Shown here: positions 8,771-18,487 of the stretch, piece after piece
How the letters are laid out: every line of letters begins with the position of its first letter
Numbering within the stretch: the first letter of the stretch is position 1
Assembly (NCBI GenBank): GCA_017617125.1
Contig: JAFZWY010000009.1
Span: forward strand, 62,001-126,000
Source of the DNA: Bacteroidales bacterium
Lineage (GTDB): Bacteria; Bacteroidota; Bacteroidia; Bacteroidales; ML635J-15
Length of the DNA stretch: 64,000 nucleotides
Reading direction: 5' to 3'
The notes under the pieces: model-generated
Seen by the model: the letters and a program-made list of their open reading frames with translations, nothing else
Database searches by the model: none
What the model was told of the DNA's origin: nothing
Made by a program: the position numbers and the translations under genes

Positions 8771-10057
8771 CTATTCCACTACAAACTTATATCCTACTCC
8801 ATTGATTCTCAGTAGATACATTCCTTGCTTCAACTGCGACACACCAATCTCGCTGCCAGAAACCAAACCGTTAACGAGCAAACGTCCATCCATGGAATAA
8901 ATCTCGTAATCGCCAACTACGTCCATGCCGAACTGGATTTTGCCATTGGTAACTGGATTTGTGAAAGAAAGATTTTCAGATTGAACATTATTAATACCAC
9001 CTAAGACGCAATAATAAAATTCTTCACAAAGGGAATAACTGCATTCTCTACGATATAGTGTAAAACATATATCAACGGTATCATCTTGATCTGCTAGAAA
9101 ATCTTCGACCATAAAATAAAAAGTACTATAATATGTACTATAATCAGCATCCTCTGGCAAAACTGTATAAGTAACTCCATTACCGCTATATACACAAGAA
9201 TCAAAATCCGCAGTAACATTTACACCCATATATTCTGCTCCAATAGCCTTATTAGTCAGCCACACTGGTGCGAAATGTACAAATAGAGATTCTCTAATAT
9301 TACATTCGACCCAATTCCCGCTTACTGCACCCACAGCCCCAATGATTAAATCTCTCCTAGTATTAAAATCAATATTTTCAGGGCAATATGAAAATTCATA
9401 ATCATAACCATATATTACAGAGCAGAAAGTCAATGCTGCCAAATATGTTCCCTCAACTGTCGGGTGGCTTTCGTCCGATTGGTAAAGATTGATTTCGGGA
9501 TAGTTGTCGCGGACATATTTCCACGCCAAGCCTACAGGCACCACAATGGCATTATTGTCGTCGGCCATCTGCACATAGCTTTCGCGAAGACGCTGCTGCA
9601 TACCATCATAGGTACACAATGGCGGATAGTTGGCACAATTGCTCTGGTCGCCGTTTTCGCGTCCCCAAGTCATAAAGAACAATATCTGTGTACACGAATC
9701 GTTGGCTCGTATAGAGTCGCACAGCTGCTTTGCATACGGATAGCACTCCGTCTCTACCTGCGACGGTGGAAACGAAGGCAACTGGCTCTGCTCCTGCAAC
9801 ACAACATAGTCCCACGCCCGCGACCTTATACGGTTGAAGGTCTCGGAATTGTTGCAAAAAGTACTGAAAGATGCCCCACCTGCGGTAAATGATTCAACTT
9901 CCAGAGTATCGCCTTCGGCAAGGGCAATATTCTTCAACATCACATCAACGCCACCATTATAATATGTATAGCTGTTGCCAATGAAAAGTATCGACTTCGT
10001 CTGTGCAAAGCAGAACGACGAAAGTATAACGAATGCTATGAGTACCAATTTCTTCAT
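8771..10057 (-). CDS. Secreted SGNH (DUF4886-like) hydrolase with type IX sorting domain
   Basis: The signal peptide (1-18, ending SFCFAQ) is followed by an SGNH/GDSL-type domain. It shows the nucleophile block IGNSY (Ser29), conserved blocks VVLQEQS and MTWGREN, and the acid/His pair in DESHPT (around 205). This resembles DUF4886 proteins; the substrate is unknown, possibly acetyl or acyl groups on glycans (inference). Residues about 260-350 are less conserved. The last 75 residues form a Por-type sorting domain (NPVTNGKIQF...YEIYSMDGRLL...GMYLLRINGVGYKFVVE), so export is by the type IX system. The start at 10057 places Met directly before the signal peptide. Paralogue of the next gene upstream. 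Confidence 0.82.
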   Translation of the reverse strand: MKKLVLIAFVILSSFCFAQTKSILFIGNSYTYYNGGVDVMLKNIALAEGDTLEVESFTAGGASFSTFCNNSETFNRIRSRAWDYVVLQEQSQLPSFPPSQVETECYPYAKQLCDSIRANDSCTQILFFMTWGRENGDQSNCANYPPLCTYDGMQQRLRESYVQMADDNNAIVVPVGLAWKYVRDNYPEINLYQSDESHPTVEGTYLAALTFCSVIYGYDYEFSYCPENIDFNTRRDLIIGAVGAVSGNWVECNIRESLFVHFAPVWLTNKAIGAEYMGVNVTADFDSCVYSGNGVTYTVLPEDADYSTYYSTFYFMVEDFLADQDDTVDICFTLYRRECSYSLCEEFYYCVLGGINNVQSENLSFTNPVTNGKIQFGMDVVGDYEIYSMDGRLLVNGLVSGSEIGVSQLKQGMYLLRINGVGYKFVVE

Positions 10058-10079
10058 AATACACATTTTTTATTCTTGA

Positions 10080-10087
10080 CAAATATA
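10080..10087 (-). promoter_or_regulatory. -7 box of the first SGNH gene
   Basis: Minus-strand TATATTTG, 22 bp before the start at 10057. The two tandem paralogues therefore appear to have separate promoters. Confidence 0.5.
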
Positions 10088-10189
10088 ATGCAATTTTCGC
10101 GCCGAGCAAACAATATTTGTTGGGAATATACGAACAGCAAAAAAAAAGTACATTTTGCAATGGGTGTTATATTATCCGGATGCTAACCT

Positions 10190-10272
10190 TCGACCCCTCG
10201 ACTTACCCTTCGGCTACGCTTACTTCGACAAGCTCAGTACGGCGCAGGGGGCGTCTCAGGGAGCGACAAGTA
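10190..10272. repeat. Palindromic repeat cluster 3' of the second SGNH gene
   Basis: Contains ACCCTTCGGCTACGC, TTCGACAAGCTCAGTA and CGCAGGGGGCG elements of the same family as 8621-8760. It sits just after the stop codon of the 10278 gene (minus strand). Confidence 0.7.
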
Positions 10273-10277
10273 GACCT

Positions 10278-11291
10278 CTATTCCACTACGAACTTAAAAG
10301 TTTCGCCGTTGGCAAGCTTGATGAGGTAAAGTCCAGAACGGAAATCGGAAACATCTATTGTACTGCCATGGAGAGTACCATGCTTGCACATCATTCCAGT
10401 GTATGTGTAAATTGAATAGTTGACTACAATATTCCTGTCGAATGTCAGTTTGCCATCGACAACAATGTTGCAGAACGAAGCGCGATTACGTTTTCCAGTT
10501 ACATATTCCTCGCATCTTGGCTTAAGGTTCAACCGCCACTCGTCCATGCTTCTGAACACAACTATCGAAGCGGCCTGCTGAAGAATAGCAGCTTCTGTCT
10601 GTTCGAGTCCATATGTAAACGATGCTCCCTCTGGCGACTCCTTGAAAATTGACGCATAAAATACGCAAGCTGCCAAATATGTTCCTTGCGGACTCGGATG
10701 ACTTTTGTCTTCGGTGTATAGTTCAATTTCAGGATAATTGTCGCGCACGTATTTCCAAGCCATTCCCACAGGAGCCACCGAGCCATCATTGTCGACTGCC
10801 ATTTCGCAGTAGCTTTCGGCAAGACGTTTCTGCATTCCGTTGAAGGTTGTCAGCGGCATATAGGAAGTATCGCAGGTGTAGCCGTTCCTTCTTCCCCAGG
10901 TCATGTAGAACATAAGATTCGTGCAAATGCTGTTGTCGTGAACCATATCGCTAAGAATCTTTGCATAAGGATACGTCAGCGTATCGACAGCCTCGGGCGG
11001 ATAACATGGATTTAGGCTGAGTTCCTGCAGTACAACATAGTCCCATGCCTTCGACTTTATCTTGTCGAGAGTCTGCTGGTTGTCACAATGCCTTTGCAAC
11101 GAATAACCACCAATTGCCGACGACTCGGCATAAATTTCGATTCCTTTCGACGCAGCAAGCGACATAAGCATTTTATCTACGCCGCCGTTGCACTGGGTAT
11201 AACTATTACCGACAAACAAAATGCTCTTAGTCTGAGCGAAACCGCACAGGCTAATCAGCATCATCGATATCGACAGAACCAAATTCCTCAT
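10278..11291 (-). CDS. Secreted SGNH (DUF4886-like) hydrolase with type IX sorting domain, paralogue
   Basis: Shorter paralogue (337 aa) of the 8771 protein. It has a signal peptide (1-20), VGNSYTQCNGG with nucleophile Ser30, VVLQELS, MTWGRRNG and the DKSHPSPQG block containing the putative catalytic Asp/His. A short C-terminal region ends in a sorting-domain-like tail (VVNYSIYTYTGMM...FRSGLYLIKLANGETFKFVVE). The two proteins share almost every SGNH block and the terminal KFVVE, so they arose by tandem duplication. The longer copy gained or kept an extra ~90-residue segment. Start ATG 11291; no clear -7 box. Confidence 0.8.
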   Translation of the reverse strand: MRNLVLSISMMLISLCGFAQTKSILFVGNSYTQCNGGVDKMLMSLAASKGIEIYAESSAIGGYSLQRHCDNQQTLDKIKSKAWDYVVLQELSLNPCYPPEAVDTLTYPYAKILSDMVHDNSICTNLMFYMTWGRRNGYTCDTSYMPLTTFNGMQKRLAESYCEMAVDNDGSVAPVGMAWKYVRDNYPEIELYTEDKSHPSPQGTYLAACVFYASIFKESPEGASFTYGLEQTEAAILQQAASIVVFRSMDEWRLNLKPRCEEYVTGKRNRASFCNIVVDGKLTFDRNIVVNYSIYTYTGMMCKHGTLHGSTIDVSDFRSGLYLIKLANGETFKFVVE

Positions 11292-11417
11292 GACTATTAA
11301 AAATTCACAGTCTATTATCTTTCGTTATTTTTTTCTAAAATTTGTGACGACGCTGATCACGCCGCCACAATAAAAATTTTCAATCTAAATTCGTAAATCT
11401 AAAATCGTAAATCGATT

Positions 11418-12719
11418 TTATCTTGTCTTTCCGTAATTGTCGTGTACTCTCCTAACTCGTGCACGTAGTTGCAACTTATATTCATCCCAGTCGGTAATGT
11501 TGCGACGTGCAACGCCAGTTTCCATTGCGGCCTTTGCCACAGCTGGTGCCACACACTCGATTACGCGCAAATCCAAAGGCTTCGGGATTATGTACTCGCG
11601 ACCGAATTCAATCTTATCGACATTGTAAGCCTCGCAAACATAGTCGGGAACTGGTTCCATTGCCAGTTCTGCCAAAGCGTGCGATGCGGCAATCTTCATC
11701 TCCTCGTTGATCTGGGTTGCACAAACGTCCAAAGCACCACGGAAAATGAACGGGAAACCGAGAACATTGTTCACCTGGTTCGGATAATCGCTTCTGCCTG
11801 TTGCTATAATAACATCGGGACGTGCTTCCTTTGCATCCTCGTACGAAATTTCGGGAGTTGGATTTGCCATAGCGAACACAACCGGGTCCTTTGCCATAGT
11901 CTTCATCATTTCCTTCGAAACGACATTGCCGACCGAAACACCTGCGAAAACATCGGCACCGACCATTGCCTCGGCCAAAGTGTGCAAGTCGCGTGTAGTT
12001 GCAAACTCGCGCTTCTGCTCGGTAAGTTTCGGATTGTCGGCACGAACAACGCCCTTGCTGTCGCAAAGGACAATGTTTTCGCGCTTTACGCCCAAGGTAC
12101 AGAACAAACGTGCGCAGCTTATACCTGCAGCACCTGCCCCGTTGAACACGACCTTAACCTCGTCGATTTTCTTGCCTGCAATCTTCAGTGCGTTGAGCAA
12201 GGCTGCACCCGAAATAATAGCAGTTCCGTGCTGGTCGTCGTGGAAAACAGGAATATTCATCTGCTTCTTGAGTTCGGTCTCGATGTAGAAACATTCTGGA
12301 GCCTTGATATCCTCTAGGTTTATACCGCCAAAAGTAGGTTCAAGCGACTTAACAATCTCCACAACTTTCTGTGGATCCTTCTCGTTGATTTCAATGTCGA
12401 ACACGTCTACGTCGGCGAACGACTTGAACAGCAATCCCTTGCCTTCCATAACCGGCTTTCCGGCCTCGGGACCTATATCGCCAAGACCAAGAACTGCAGT
12501 TCCGTTGCTAATAACTGCTACCAAGTTTCCCTTTGCCGTATAGTCGTAAACCTTCTGCTTGTCGGCCTTTATTTCGAGGCATGGTTCTGCCACACCTGGC
12601 GTATATGCAAGCGACAAGTCCTTCTGAGTGCGGAAGTCCTTTGTCGAAACAACCTCTATCTTTCCTTTTCTGCCTTGGCTATGATAGTCGAGGGCATCCT
12701 GTTTTGTGTATAAGCTCAT
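11418..12719 (-). CDS. NAD(P)-dependent malic enzyme, single-domain form
   Basis: Oxidative decarboxylation of malate to pyruvate with reduction of NAD(P)+, in central carbon metabolism. N-terminal malic domain motifs [12 protein letters not shown] and [20 protein letters not shown] are present, followed by [11 protein letters not shown] and the Rossmann motif [16 protein letters not shown]. At 433 aa it lacks the C-terminal phosphotransacetylase-like domain found in the ~760-aa MaeB forms. It lies 6 bp downstream of pdxA in the same orientation, so the two are probably one operon. Cofactor preference is not evident from sequence. Confidence 0.95.
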   Translation of the reverse strand: MSLYTKQDALDYHSQGRKGKIEVVSTKDFRTQKDLSLAYTPGVAEPCLEIKADKQKVYDYTAKGNLVAVISNGTAVLGLGDIGPEAGKPVMEGKGLLFKSFADVDVFDIEINEKDPQKVVEIVKSLEPTFGGINLEDIKAPECFYIETELKKQMNIPVFHDDQHGTAIISGAALLNALKIAGKKIDEVKVVFNGAGAAGISCARLFCTLGVKRENIVLCDSKGVVRADNPKLTEQKREFATTRDLHTLAEAMVGADVFAGVSVGNVVSKEMMKTMAKDPVVFAMANPTPEISYEDAKEARPDVIIATGRSDYPNQVNNVLGFPFIFRGALDVCATQINEEMKIAASHALAELAMEPVPDYVCEAYNVDKIEFGREYIIPKPLDLRVIECVAPAVAKAAMETGVARRNITDWDEYKLQLRARVRRVHDNYGKTR

Positions 12720-12725
12720 AATTAT

Positions 12726-13790
12726 TTATTCGTCAACTTCATTTATTTCGTTAATATTGTAGTCGTCAACATTGTGACGCGATTCTTCAAGGTCAACAAG
12801 CGAACGCCTATTGTTGAAAATATCGACAGCCATACGTATTGCATTGCACATCGGCAAATAGTTAGCCTGGTTCTTGCCAGCAATCTCGTATGCAGTTCCG
12901 TGTGCCGGCGAAGTGCGTACTATCGGCAATCCTGCTGTAAAGTTTACACCGTCGTCGAAAGTCAATGCCTTGAACGGAGCAAGACCCTGGTCGTGGTACA
13001 TTGCGAGTACTGCATCGAACTTCTTGAAGTCGCCTGAGCCGAAGAAACCGTCGGCAGAATATGGACCGAATGCCAGAATATCCTTTTCCTTGGCTTCGTT
13101 TATGGCTGGAATTATTATCTTTTCTTCCTCGTTGCCTATTACGCCATGGTCGCCGCAATGCGGATTGAGACCAAGGACTGCAATGCGAGGCTTGCGAATT
13201 GTGAAGTCGCGCTTTAGCGAATCGTTGAGCAATTCAAGTTTCTCGAGTATGAGTTCCTTTGTCAGGCACTTCGAAACTTCCGAAATAGGAATATGGCCAG
13301 TTGCCACACCTACGCGCAAAGCCTCGCTGCACATGAGCATCAGGCACTTGTCGGCATTGAACTGCTGTGCAAGATATTCGGTATGACCGGGGAAATTGAA
13401 GCCAGCCGACTGAATGTTCCATTTATTAATAGGTCCAGTGACAAGAATATCGATCTCCTTGTTCTTAAGGTCGGCGACTGCCTTCTCGAGAGCCTGGTAC
13501 GAAGCCAAGCCTGCTATTTCGTTCGACTTGCCCACTTCGACGCGAATTTCCTCGCTGTTGCAGTTGATGACATAGATTCCGATATTTTTGGCTTCTTCTG
13601 CCGAATTTATCGTAGTTGTATTCACATTGCTTCCCAAATTCTTCTTGTAGTATGCAAGGATTTTAGGCGAACCATATATTATTGTCACGGCGTTGGGGAT
13701 ATTCTTTATGTCAATTAACGACTTGAGAATCACTTCGTAGCCGATTCCGTTAATATCACCAGGGGTAAAACCTATTTTTATTTTAGTCAT
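12726..13790 (-). CDS. pdxA: 4-hydroxythreonine-4-phosphate dehydrogenase PdxA
   Basis: Oxidises 4-phosphohydroxy-L-threonine in the DXP-independent route to pyridoxal phosphate. Family blocks are present: GFTPGDINGIGYEVI at the N-terminus, VTGPINKW, FPGHTEYLA with metal-ligand His, GLNPHCGDHG, AMYHDQGLAPFK, and TSPAHGTAYEIAGK near the C-terminus. Length 354 aa is slightly above usual because of an Asn/Glu-rich tail. First gene of a two-gene unit with malic enzyme; the promoter box is 27 bp upstream. Confidence 0.96.
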   Translation of the reverse strand: MTKIKIGFTPGDINGIGYEVILKSLIDIKNIPNAVTIIYGSPKILAYYKKNLGSNVNTTTINSAEEAKNIGIYVINCNSEEIRVEVGKSNEIAGLASYQALEKAVADLKNKEIDILVTGPINKWNIQSAGFNFPGHTEYLAQQFNADKCLMLMCSEALRVGVATGHIPISEVSKCLTKELILEKLELLNDSLKRDFTIRKPRIAVLGLNPHCGDHGVIGNEEEKIIIPAINEAKEKDILAFGPYSADGFFGSGDFKKFDAVLAMYHDQGLAPFKALTFDDGVNFTAGLPIVRTSPAHGTAYEIAGKNQANYLPMCNAIRMAVDIFNNRRSLVDLEESRHNVDDYNINEINEVDE

Positions 13791-13816
13791 AGTGTTATGT
13801 TTTCAAAAATTTTGGT

Positions 13817-13825
13817 GCAAAAATA
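13817..13825 (-). promoter_or_regulatory. -7 box of the pdxA-malic enzyme promoter
   Basis: Minus-strand TATTTTTGC, 26 bp before the pdxA ATG. Confidence 0.55.
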
Positions 13826-13834
13826 ATTTAATTT

Positions 13835-13926
13835 ACGATTTGCGATGATTTGATAATTTGAAAATTCGAAGATTTGAAAATTTGAAAATTTGAATAGTAG
13901 AGTCGTTGCGTGCAACGACTCTACTG
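13835..13926. repeat. Composite intergenic repeat, copy 2, with a perfect palindrome
   Basis: An array of ATTTGAAA units (13850-13896) leads into a perfect inverted repeat at 13897-13926. Each arm is 14 bp (AGTAGAGTCGTTGC and its complement) around a 2-nt loop. It lies between the pepA stop codon and the pdxA promoter. Confidence 0.85.
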
Positions 13927-13935
13927 ATTATCGTA

Positions 13936-15351
13936 TTATCCTTTCTTTGTCAATTTATTAAAAAATTTGAACAATAGTCTCGTCGGTACCGATGTTCCGC
14001 CATTGCCACGATACGAATCCTTCTTTTCAGTGAAGGCCGGTCCGGCAATGTCGAGGTGAACCCACTTGTAGTCGGTGAAGTGCTTGAGGAACATTGCAGC
14101 GGTAATTGTTCCACCAGAACGTTTTCCGCAGTTCTTCATGTCGGCAATGGGCGATTCGAGCTGTTCTGCAAAATCTTCCCACAATGGCAGTTCTATCAGT
14201 CGTTCCCACACGTTGAAGCCGCATTCCTTGAGTTTTGCTATATCGTCGGGCGAATTGCCAAGCACAGCGGTATTCTTGTCGCCAACGGCAACAATGGCTG
14301 CACCAGTGAGCGTCGCCATGTCGATTACCAGCTCGGGGTTGTACTTCTTTGCATACGAAAGTGCATCGGCAAGAATCAGACGACCTTCGGCATCAGTGTT
14401 GGCGATCTCAACAGTAGTGCCGTCGTACATTGTAATAATGTCCTCGGGAACGTAGGCGGTTGCTCCTATCCTATTTTCGGTTGCAGGCACAAGTCCGTAA
14501 ACCTTTACGGGAACCTTAGCCAGCGCCAATGCTGCGATAGTTCCGACCACAGCTGCACCACCAGACTTGTCGCTCTTCATGGTATCCATCGAACTCGACG
14601 GCTTAAGGTCGTAGCCACCAGTATCGAACACAAGCCCCTTGCCTACAAGAACGTACGGACGTTCGTTTATTGCATCGGCAGGCTCCCATTTCAGGATGCT
14701 GAAAGTTGGTGGCTCGACGCTTCCACGGTTTACAGCAAGAAGTCCACCCATCTTCAGGCTTTCGATTTGCATCTTGTCAAGGATTTCGGTCTTGAAACCG
14801 CACGACTTGCCAACCTCCTCTATCGTTTCGGCCAATTTCTTGGCTGTCATGTACGACAATGGCTCGTTAATAATGTCGCGGGCAACGAAAACGCCTTTAA
14901 CAAGGCTGTTGAGACGAGCAATAGCCTTTTCGCAGACATCGCCGCAAATCTTTACCTCTGTCAGCGACACCTCTTTTTTCTTAGTCAGATACTTATCGAA
15001 ACGATAGTTGGCGAGTTCTATTCCTTCGGCCAGATCGTAGGCAAAATCTTTTCCTGTATTATCGACTATGCTTACCGAGTTGCATTTCTGTGCGTTCAAG
15101 GCGTCAGAAATCGTACAGCCGTTCATTCTAACCTTCTCGCGCTGCTCGTCGACCGACTTGTCGGCATCGGGCATTACGAAAAAGCAGAATCTGTCGTACT
15201 GGTTAAGTGCGGCATAATTCTTCTTTGCAAGGGTTTTGCACAAATATTCGGTTTCCTTTTCCGAGAAACCTAACGATTTTACTTTTTCTTCATCAGCGAC
15301 AATATAGGCGACATTTCCGCAATTGTCGTATTTTTCAATCTTTGTAACCAT
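13936..15351 (-). CDS. pepA: M17 leucyl aminopeptidase
   Basis: Cytosolic two-metal aminopeptidase removing N-terminal residues from peptides. The catalytic C-terminal domain shows VGKGLVFDTGGYDLKP (metal-ligand Lys and Asp), MKSDKSGGAAV and the M17 signature NTDAEGRLILADAL. The N-terminal macro-like domain (about 1-150) is divergent, as usual. Length 471 aa is normal. The start is 5 bp after the stop of the zinc-ribbon gene upstream, so the two form an operon. M17 enzymes in some bacteria also bind DNA; nothing here supports or excludes that. Confidence 0.94.
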   Translation of the reverse strand: MVTKIEKYDNCGNVAYIVADEEKVKSLGFSEKETEYLCKTLAKKNYAALNQYDRFCFFVMPDADKSVDEQREKVRMNGCTISDALNAQKCNSVSIVDNTGKDFAYDLAEGIELANYRFDKYLTKKKEVSLTEVKICGDVCEKAIARLNSLVKGVFVARDIINEPLSYMTAKKLAETIEEVGKSCGFKTEILDKMQIESLKMGGLLAVNRGSVEPPTFSILKWEPADAINERPYVLVGKGLVFDTGGYDLKPSSSMDTMKSDKSGGAAVVGTIAALALAKVPVKVYGLVPATENRIGATAYVPEDIITMYDGTTVEIANTDAEGRLILADALSYAKKYNPELVIDMATLTGAAIVAVGDKNTAVLGNSPDDIAKLKECGFNVWERLIELPLWEDFAEQLESPIADMKNCGKRSGGTITAAMFLKHFTDYKWVHLDIAGPAFTEKKDSYRGNGGTSVPTRLLFKFFNKLTKKG

Positions 15352-15356
15352 ATATC

Positions 15357-15731
15357 TTAATCAACGTAATCTTTCTTTTGTACAATAACTACGAAATCGT
15401 TGTCGATGTAATATCCGTAGTCGTAACAATAATAGTATACCTTGTCCGTCTTTGTACGGTAGATGTTTGTCATGTAGTCGAACTTGAAGCCTTCCCTTAC
15501 CAGTTTGTCCTTCTGTACCGAATGTCTTTCCTTTTCCGGCTTTTCGGCCTTGGTGTACAAGTCGCACAATATCTGGCGGTTTTTCTTCAGCACACGGTTA
15601 ATCTTATATGTGATGCTGTTGTCTTCCTGCTTCAACTGATTATTATAAGTGTTACGGCACTGGTCGCAGCAGAATTTCTTGTCGGCACGACCATCGAACT
15701 CCGTATGACATACTGGACAAACTCTTTTCAT
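15357..15731 (-). CDS. Zinc-ribbon protein of unknown function
   Basis: A 124-aa protein beginning with a treble-clef/zinc-ribbon-like finger: CPVCHTEF near residue 5 and FCCDQCRNTY near residue 20. A basic, helical middle (about 35-80) follows, then a Tyr-rich C-terminus (YYYCYDYGYYIDNDFVV). The finger resembles those at the N-terminus of small Bacteroidota hypothetical proteins, and I infer nucleic-acid or protein binding only. It has its own -7 box and is co-directional with pepA, 5 bp apart. Confidence 0.75.
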   Translation of the reverse strand: MKRVCPVCHTEFDGRADKKFCCDQCRNTYNNQLKQEDNSITYKINRVLKKNRQILCDLYTKAEKPEKERHSVQKDKLVREGFKFDYMTNIYRTKTDKVYYYCYDYGYYIDNDFVVIVQKKDYVD

Positions 15732-15752
15732 ATCAATCCTTGTTAAGCAGTG

Positions 15753-15761
15753 GCAAATTTA
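15753..15761 (-). promoter_or_regulatory. -7 box of the zinc-ribbon/pepA operon
   Basis: Minus-strand TAAATTTGC, 21 bp before the ATG at 15731. Confidence 0.55.
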
Positions 15762-15893
15762 AACAATTTTTTCCGACTTGCTGGTATTCGCAAAAAACAT
15801 TATTTTCGCTGTTGAAAAATAAATTTGAGTTTGTAACGTTTTATCCCTGTATTGTAAGGATTTAATAAAACAAAGAGTATATATCTACGCCTG

Positions 15894-18353
15894 ATGAAAC
15901 GCATTATCTTGTCAATATCGTTGATTTTTGTGGCAGTAATATGCCTGTCGCAAAAAATTACTGGCGTAGTAACCGACAACGATGGTGCCCCGTTGTATTG
16001 TGCAAAAGTCATGATTGGCGGCTCAACCCAAAGCTGCACAACAAAAAGCGACGGTAGTTTTGCCGTCAAGTGCAAGAAAGGTACGCAAAGACTTGTGATC
16101 AGCCATACCGGATGTGAACCGTACGACGAAAAAATAGCTGTCGAAACCGACATGAATCTTGGCACAATAGTATTGCAACCAGAATACAGGCCAACCGACA
16201 GCCTACATGTGCTCGACAAGATTTCGGACCAGCGCACACCGATGACTACCGAAACTTACGACCACAAATACATAACCACAAAAAACATTGTCCGCGACAT
16301 GCCATATAACCTCGGGCAAACGCCATCGTTTGTAGCGCTGTCGGAGAATGGACTCGGCATCGGTTTTACCGACCTGCGCCTCCGAGGAATGAACAGCGAA
16401 GCTATAAATATCACACTCAACGGCATTCAACTCAGTGATCCCGAATCGAGGCACACGCTGTGGCATCATCTGCCAGATATTGCAAGTTCGGCAGACCATA
16501 TAAAAATAACACGGGGCGCAGGCTCGTCGACAGACGGACCGCTCGCCTATGGCTCGAGCATCGACATAACCACCGAATCGCCAAGCACCAAACCATACGG
16601 CGACTTAACGGTAATGGGTGGTTCGTACAACACAATAAAGGCCAGCATCTCGGCAGGCACCGGAATTATGAAGAACGGCTTTTCCATCGACCTCAGGATG
16701 GCAAAGATAAAGAGCGACGGATATATCGACAGGTCGGGCATAAACCACAACACCGTAATGGTTAGTGCAATTTGGCGCGGCAAGAACAACTCGCTGGCCG
16801 CCAATATCATTTACGGCAAGCAAAAATCCGGGATTACAATGTGGGGATGTCCGTCGAACATAATCGACAACAACCGGTTGTACAATGCCGCAGGAGAATA
16901 TTTCGACATCAACGGCAGAAAGAAATATTACGAAGACGAAGCCGAGAACTACACTCAGACGCACGTACAACTCATATACTCGCAAAAAATATGGAGCAAT
17001 GTCGAACTTAACATCAAGCTGCACTACAACCATGGCGACGGATATGTAGAGGAATACAAGAACGGACAGTCCTTCTCGAGCTATATGCTTCCCGACCTAT
17101 CGTTGCCGGTCACAATTGTCGAAAACGGAAACATTTACAATACTACTACGACAATCACAAAAACCGACCTTATCAGGCGCAGGATGACAAACGGCAACTT
17201 CTACAACGGCATTATATACGCGACCCACAAGATAGGAAACTTTGTAAACACCTTCGGTGGCTCGGGCAGCATTCTGGCGGGTCAGTATTTCGGCAACCTG
17301 ATATGGACGCAATATGCAGGCAACAGCTACAAAGATTACGAATGGTACCACAACCGAAGCAACAAGACAGAATTCTGTGCATACTACAAGGCCGGATACA
17401 CCTTTATCGACAAGATTACATTGTACGCCGACCTGCAGTACAGAATCATAAACTACGAAATGAACGGCTACGACTGCAATCTGTTGCCAAACGAACAGAT
17501 GATACTTCTGAACGAGGACAACGACTACAACTTCTTTAATCCTAAAGGCGGTATAAACTACCAGATTACGCCCAAAATGAGACTTTATGCATCGGTAGCC
17601 CGCGCAAACAGAGAACCGTCGCGAAACAGCATAAAGGATGTTATTGGAACAAAAAAGACAATAGAGCACGAAACTCTGATTGACTACGAACTAGGATATT
17701 CGTACAAGTCGAAGATTTTCTCGGGCGAACTGAACCTATATTATATGGATTTCGAAAACCAGATAGTGCCAACTGGAGAATTTTCGCAAAACGGATATTA
17801 CATAATGACCAACGTCGACAAGAGCTACCGCAGCGGAATAGAGCTGTCGGCACTGGTAAAACCACATCGCAAGCTCAGCCTCGAAGCCAACGCCACTTTC
17901 AGCAGAAACAGAATAAAAGATTACGTTTACCAGGCCCATACATACGACGAAAACTTGAACGAAAGCCTCGAAGAATATCACACTGGAGAAACCTGCACTG
18001 CATATTCACCCGAAATAATTGCCGCAGGAAACATCACTTACAACGTCTTTGGTAACTTCGATATGTACTACAATGTGAAATATGTAGGCAAGCAATACAT
18101 CGACAACACATCGAGCATCGACAGAATGCTAAAGCCATATTGCATAAGCAGCCTTGGCATCGACTACGAAATTGCCGGACGATATGTAAAGTCGCTACGC
18201 TTCAAGTTTGAGATAAGCAACCTGTTCAACACACAGTTATGCGACAACGCCTACGGCGGACTATGGTACGAACAGGGCGTACAGAAATCGTGGGTAACAT
18301 ATTTTCCACAGGCAGGGATAACATTCTCGGGCGGTGTAACTATCAGTTTCTAA
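15894..18353 (+). CDS. TonB-dependent outer-membrane receptor
   Basis: Energised outer-membrane transporter. A signal peptide (1-19, ending ICLSQ) precedes a carboxypeptidase-regulatory-like beta-sandwich (KITGVVTDNDGAPLYCAKV..., about 20-100). A plug domain follows (about 110-220, LRLRGMNSEAINITLNGIQL and ITRGAGSS), then a long 22-strand-type beta-barrel ending in Phe (GVTISF). At 819 aa it is smaller than SusC proteins (about 1000 aa) and has no SusD partner beside it. This argues for a metal-chelate or vitamin receptor rather than a polysaccharide-utilisation locus (inference). No riboswitch or Fur-like box was recognised upstream. Convincing family call; substrate unknown. Confidence 0.92.
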   Translation: MKRIILSISLIFVAVICLSQKITGVVTDNDGAPLYCAKVMIGGSTQSCTTKSDGSFAVKCKKGTQRLVISHTGCEPYDEKIAVETDMNLGTIVLQPEYRPTDSLHVLDKISDQRTPMTTETYDHKYITTKNIVRDMPYNLGQTPSFVALSENGLGIGFTDLRLRGMNSEAINITLNGIQLSDPESRHTLWHHLPDIASSADHIKITRGAGSSTDGPLAYGSSIDITTESPSTKPYGDLTVMGGSYNTIKASISAGTGIMKNGFSIDLRMAKIKSDGYIDRSGINHNTVMVSAIWRGKNNSLAANIIYGKQKSGITMWGCPSNIIDNNRLYNAAGEYFDINGRKKYYEDEAENYTQTHVQLIYSQKIWSNVELNIKLHYNHGDGYVEEYKNGQSFSSYMLPDLSLPVTIVENGNIYNTTTTITKTDLIRRRMTNGNFYNGIIYATHKIGNFVNTFGGSGSILAGQYFGNLIWTQYAGNSYKDYEWYHNRSNKTEFCAYYKAGYTFIDKITLYADLQYRIINYEMNGYDCNLLPNEQMILLNEDNDYNFFNPKGGINYQITPKMRLYASVARANREPSRNSIKDVIGTKKTIEHETLIDYELGYSYKSKIFSGELNLYYMDFENQIVPTGEFSQNGYYIMTNVDKSYRSGIELSALVKPHRKLSLEANATFSRNRIKDYVYQAHTYDENLNESLEEYHTGETCTAYSPEIIAAGNITYNVFGNFDMYYNVKYVGKQYIDNTSSIDRMLKPYCISSLGIDYEIAGRYVKSLRFKFEISNLFNTQLCDNAYGGLWYEQGVQKSWVTYFPQAGITFSGGVTISF

Positions 18354-18450
18354 AAATGAGAATATTTTCTACATCGCTCTATATGCGCAAACTAACCGTT
18401 GTTGTTAAAAAAACTGAGAAAAAATTTCTTTGTTTTAAAAATTCATGCAC

Positions 18451-18459
18451 TACTTTTGC
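18451..18459 (+). promoter_or_regulatory. -7 box of the DUF5606 gene promoter
   Basis: TACTTTTGC, 28 bp before the ATG at 18488. Confidence 0.6.
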
Positions 18460-18487
18460 AACCTAAATTTTAAATGATATTGTAACT

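Noticed and set aside
14056-15273. 405-codon open frame antisense to pepA
   Set aside because: Shadow of the M17 aminopeptidase gene; no start context or recognisable domain.
15894-18353. Polysaccharide utilisation locus (SusC)
   Set aside because: The receptor is too short for SusC, has no SusD neighbour and no glycoside hydrolases nearby.
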